64,000 bases of DNA from the NCBI GenBank assembly GCA_947446645.1, contig CANFHA010000003.1, positions 62,001 through 126,000 of the forward strand. The letters are read 5' to 3'. Positions within the stretch are counted from its first letter, which is position 1, and every line of letters begins with the position of its first letter. Below are positions 61,291 through 64,000 of this stretch, piece after piece. The translations under genes and the position numbers were made by a program. Source of the stretch: Chitinophagaceae bacterium. Lineage in GTDB: Bacteria > Bacteroidota > Bacteroidia > Chitinophagales > Chitinophagaceae. The notes below the pieces were generated by a model that had not been told where the DNA came from, did not search any database, and worked only from the letters and a program-made list of their open reading frames with translations.

Positions 61291-62127
61291 TTACCAAAGA
61301 AACAACGGCACCAGCCATAGCGGAGATACGTACCAGGGATCACGATAATAAGGCTCGTAATACGCTACTGTTTCGTATTCTTCCACCACTGTTTCCTGTT
61401 GCCCGTTTCCGTTCGCGGCATCGCGTCGCATGTCTTCGTCCTCTTCTTTCTTACGTTTCTGCTCTTCCTGCAGCAGTTCCAGCATCAGGGCTGCGCCTAG
61501 CTTCATTATGTCTTCTATTACATCAGGCGTACCTAGTTGTTCCGGCTTGATGGCGGTAGCGCAGATATTCTCAATCTCGTCCCATATCGCATCAGATGCC
61601 AGGTCCATTTGCCAGCCTTCAGCGGTGGTATCAAAGCGGTTCTCGTTGATAAAGGACATGAACACCACTTCTGCCGGATCTATCTTCTTTGCTATAGCTA
61701 CAGCTATCCGCACGTCGTCAAAGCGCTCATCTGAAGAATAGTTCTCCCATTCTTCATCAGTATCAAAATCGAAGAAACGCGAAAAAGCAAAGCTTCCTTC
61801 CTCCAGGTCTACAAATGAGAATATGTCATACAGTTTCAGATACTCCTGGAAACGCCTGTTGAACAATTCATAGGCTTCCTTTCCCTTTTGCGTAGGTACA
61901 TAAACCGTTCCGGATATGGCCAGGTAATCTTTTGCCATTAGGTCTACAAAGAATGGCTCCAGTATTTTGTCGTCTTCTTTGGCCACAATATTGAACTGCC
62001 GGTTGTGAGAGATCATCTCGTCGAGCAGTAATATCGACCTGAAGTTTTTCTTGTTGATGTCGGTTATGTACATGTTACTATATTGATCCTGATAGACTTT
62101 CAATGTTTGTATAGTGGGTATTGACAA
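61291..62127 (-). CDS. Acidic protein of unknown function, third gene of the PspA unit
   Basis: 278 aa from a TTG start placed 2 nt after the pspA-like stop, so translation is probably coupled. The body is helical and rich in Asp/Glu (F-F-D-F-D-T-D-E-E-W-E-N-Y), with an E-E-Q-K-R-K-K-E-E-D-E-D charged helix near 225-245. The tail is aromatic: Y-Y-E-P-Y-Y-R-D-P-W-Y then L-W-L-V-P-L-F-L-W, possibly a membrane-touching end. No family recognised; role in envelope maintenance inferred only from its PspA neighbour. Confidence 0.65.
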   Translation of the reverse strand: MSIPTIQTLKVYQDQYSNMYITDINKKNFRSILLLDEMISHNRQFNIVAKEDDKILEPFFVDLMAKDYLAISGTVYVPTQKGKEAYELFNRRFQEYLKLYDIFSFVDLEEGSFAFSRFFDFDTDEEWENYSSDERFDDVRIAVAIAKKIDPAEVVFMSFINENRFDTTAEGWQMDLASDAIWDEIENICATAIKPEQLGTPDVIEDIMKLGAALMLELLQEEQKRKKEEDEDMRRDAANGNGQQETVVEEYETVAYYEPYYRDPWYVSPLWLVPLFLW

Positions 62128-62129
62128 CT

Positions 62130-62840
62130 TTACTGCTGAGCAGTTTTTGCAGCTGCACGCTTAGCCTTTATCACTTCCAGCGCGCTGTTACTGTTCACGG
62201 TACCCAGCACTTTGTTTATCTCCTGCTCTGTACTCATGGTACTGTTCGCAATATCTGCATGTGCATCAGCCAGGAATTGTTTGGCTGTTGTTTTTGCTTC
62301 CATACGGTCCAGGGTAGCCATAAGCCCGTCGGTATCTATATTGCTGATCGCCTTGTTTATTGCCAGCGATGCGTCAGCGATCTTAGCATTTGATTTCACC
62401 ATTTCGGTTCTATGCTTCGCTTCTGTAATAGCATCACGAAGTGCCCTTATCTTGGTTTCCAGTTTGGCTAATGCTGCATCCTGGTTGTCGGCGTCTGCTT
62501 TGTATTTTGTAGCTGCATCGTTGTGCATCTGATACGTTTTACTTGCCTCGCCAGCCAGTTCATTACCTTTTGCAGTATCTATTTTTCCACTCTCTACACC
62601 ATCCAGTAGCTGATTGGTTTTCGATTCCCATTCTGCTGCCAGGTTAGCTTCCTTCTGTGCATTTGCACGTGTCTGCAGTGCTGTAGCTTTTATCTGCGCC
62701 TCTGCCGACAGGGCTTCCTGCAGGTTTTCGCTTAGTTCGCGTATTACCTGGTCGGCCATTTTCGCAGGGTCTTCCATTTTGTCTACCACTGCGTTTGCAT
62801 TTGATACTCCTATGCGAAATAATCTCTGTAATAAGCTCAT
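62130..62840 (-). CDS. PspA/IM30 family membrane-remodelling protein
   Basis: 236 aa. N-terminal R-L-F-R-I-G-V-S-N-A-N-A-V-V-D-K-M-E-D-P, then D-Q-V-I-R-E-L-S-E-N-L and long Ala/Lys/Glu helices to the end (coiled coil about 25-190), as in PspA and Vipp1, ESCRT-III-like proteins that bind stressed membranes. The sequence is Ala-rich and divergent from E. coli PspA. Middle gene of a three-gene minus-strand unit; no PspF-like regulator is near. Confidence 0.88.
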   Translation of the reverse strand: MSLLQRLFRIGVSNANAVVDKMEDPAKMADQVIRELSENLQEALSAEAQIKATALQTRANAQKEANLAAEWESKTNQLLDGVESGKIDTAKGNELAGEASKTYQMHNDAATKYKADADNQDAALAKLETKIRALRDAITEAKHRTEMVKSNAKIADASLAINKAISNIDTDGLMATLDRMEAKTTAKQFLADAHADIANSTMSTEQEINKVLGTVNSNSALEVIKAKRAAAKTAQQ

Positions 62841-62882
62841 CTTGTTAGTTTTTATGTTTTAAAGTTGTTTGATAGTTTGTAC

Positions 62883-63890
62883 TTATCTGCGGCGGCCAAA
62901 TGACCGGCCGGAACTGTGTGATGAAAAACTGCTGCGGCTGCTTCCCGAACTGCGGCTGCTTGATCTGCCGAATCCGCTACTACCTGAGCTTCTGCTGCTG
63001 CTGCCAAAGCCTGAACTGCGAGCGCGTGAGCTGCCAAATCCGCTCCTTGTGTTGCTATGGTTGCTATACGTAGAACTACTACTACGGCTGCTGCCAGCAC
63101 TGCTGCGGTTACCAAAGCCGGAACGGCTGCTGTGGCTGGTGCTGCCCGCAGAACTGGTCCTGTTATTACCAAATCCACCCGAGCGTACTGGTTTATTGCT
63201 GGTACGTGCGTTAAAGCTCCTGTGAGATGAGGATGGATTGCTAAGCGACGACCGGTGGCTATAGTTGCGCTGCCTGGGCGTGTATGTCGACCTTGAAGGT
63301 CTGTAGGATGTGCGTACTACCGTGCGGTGAGAAACATAATAGCCCGGATAGTGCCCGTATCCCCACATGGGTGTATAATAACTATGTGGCCTGAGCAAAT
63401 AAGCCATGAAAAGCATGGTGCCAAATGATATGTGCGGACGGTGATAATAATAATAAGGACCGCAATAGTCCGGCGTGCCGTTGATCTGCAGTGTTGCCAT
63501 GTTGTTGTTCGATACAACGTTTCCGTTCTCCGGCGTCATGGATAAGTTTGCGACCAGTACAGCAGGGTTTACAGCTTCATCATAAATTTCCAACTGGTTT
63601 TGGCCGGTTTCCTTTACAGCCAGGTAATCAATGTTGCCATCATTGTCAAGGTCCAGGTTGTTTATGTCGTTGGCAGGCGTGTTTATTTTACGCTCCAGCG
63701 TTGCCGGGTCGGTACAGTTTTGCACTACTGATGCCAGGGCATTAACGTCAAAAGCACCATCATTATCATCGGCCTGTATGTTTACATTTTTAGATAATGG
63801 AGAGACTGTTACGTGATTGTTTTCCTGGCCCAGACAACCGGAACTCCAGATTGTCATCGCCAGCAGGGCAGGCATTAATATTTTTTTCAT
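62883..63890 (-). CDS. Lipoprotein with EF-hand-like loop and Ser/Gly/Arg-rich tail
   Basis: 335 aa, lipobox S-S-G-C at residue 19. Residues 75-90 hold D-L-D-N-D-G-N-I-D-Y, an EF-hand-like calcium loop. A Tyr/His-rich patch follows (Y-C-G-P-Y-Y-Y-Y-H-R-P-H), then from about 205 to the end a basic low-complexity tail of S, G, R and F (repeats of S-G-F-G and S-S-R-S-S, ending F-G-R-R-R). The tail could bind nucleic acid, LPS or acidic partners. First gene of the unit, with a promoter element at 63914-63921. No known family. Confidence 0.7.
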   Translation of the reverse strand: MKKILMPALLAMTIWSSGCLGQENNHVTVSPLSKNVNIQADDNDGAFDVNALASVVQNCTDPATLERKINTPANDINNLDLDNDGNIDYLAVKETGQNQLEIYDEAVNPAVLVANLSMTPENGNVVSNNNMATLQINGTPDYCGPYYYYHRPHISFGTMLFMAYLLRPHSYYTPMWGYGHYPGYYVSHRTVVRTSYRPSRSTYTPRQRNYSHRSSLSNPSSSHRSFNARTSNKPVRSGGFGNNRTSSAGSTSHSSRSGFGNRSSAGSSRSSSSTYSNHSNTRSGFGSSRARSSGFGSSSRSSGSSGFGRSSSRSSGSSRSSFSSHSSGRSFGRRR

Positions 63891-63913
63891 GAAGTGCGTT
63901 TGGAAATAAGTAG

Positions 63914-63921
63914 CAAAGATA
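63914..63921 (-). promoter_or_regulatory. -7 promoter element of the lipoprotein-PspA unit
   Basis: Minus-strand TATCTTTG, an exact TAnnTTTG match, ending 23 nt before the ATG at 63890. The same octamer serves the M23 gene at 3729-3736. The last 80 nt of the window hold nothing else recognisable. Confidence 0.5.
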
Positions 63922-64000
63922 GGAGTGTATAATATGTAAATAGTATGGAGCCTTCAAAATTTGCAAAGTATAAACACTTCAAGTATCGAATTACACGCCC

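Noticed and set aside
62869-63225. Leu/Pro-rich plus-strand ORF opposite the Ser/Gly/Arg tail
   Set aside because: It is the complement of a low-complexity coding tail; its L-L-P repeats follow from the codons on the other strand.

Overview
The window is a chromosomal segment of a member of the Bacteroidota, most likely close to Chitinophagaceae or a related sphingobacterial lineage. I infer this from three secreted proteins with type IX secretion (T9SS) C-terminal domains, promoters with the phylum's TAnnTTTG -7 element, a MraY with the long insertion usual in this phylum, and an FtsZ with the phylum's C-terminal tail. No rRNA, tRNA, CRISPR array, integrase or transposase was seen.

Layout. 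1-6.7 kb: bamD overlapping rpoZ, then bcp, an M23 peptidase, a small membrane protein, a broken methyltransferase, and an ECF sigma factor whose partner is a membrane-anchored putative barrel protein. 7-13.5 kb: two T9SS cargo proteins (an SBBP/PKD-like protein and an M1 peptidase) around rpmI-rplT, a pRiA4b ORF-3 family gene and miaA. 13.5-17.2 kb (minus strand): a glycosyltransferase, a sugar-1-phosphate nucleotidyltransferase and a GHMP kinase (heptose-activation type), then a YoeB toxin with an unusual antitoxin. 17.3-21.4 kb: a MoxR ATPase, a large secreted protein of unknown function and a methyltransferase.

21.4-38.5 kb: a complete division and cell-wall (dcw) cluster in the order mraZ-rsmH-ftsL-ftsI-murE-mraY-murD-ftsW-murG-murC-ftsQ-ftsA-ftsZ, all on the plus strand, mostly overlapping or tightly spaced, closed by a terminator. 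It makes lipid II (MurE of the meso-diaminopimelate type) and the septal machinery. The 520-nt region in front of it holds a cluster of DnaA boxes, a 10-bp-periodic array resembling MraZ operators, and a good promoter.

38.7-51.4 kb: a large T9SS type-B protein, a small lipoprotein, a dipeptidyl-peptidase III homologue, two small exported proteins with related leaders, etfB-etfA, a 700-nt noncoding region carrying seven copies of an ATGYCCCR octamer, and a zinc-ribbon/Nif3 pair. 51.5-61.2 kb: a heavy-metal efflux locus (small membrane protein, TolC-like channel, membrane-fusion adaptor, and two tandem CzcA/CusA-type RND pumps, the second behind its own terminator). 61.3-63.9 kb (minus strand): a three-gene unit with a Ser/Gly/Arg-rich lipoprotein, a PspA/IM30 homologue and an acidic protein of unknown function.

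The most interesting signals are noncoding: the DnaA-box cluster and MraZ-like operator before the dcw cluster, the ATGYCCCR cluster upstream of etfB, an inverted-repeat element that supplies the last codons of ftsL, and small palindromes that sit directly behind stop codons. All family assignments are from reading motifs by eye; no database search was run.
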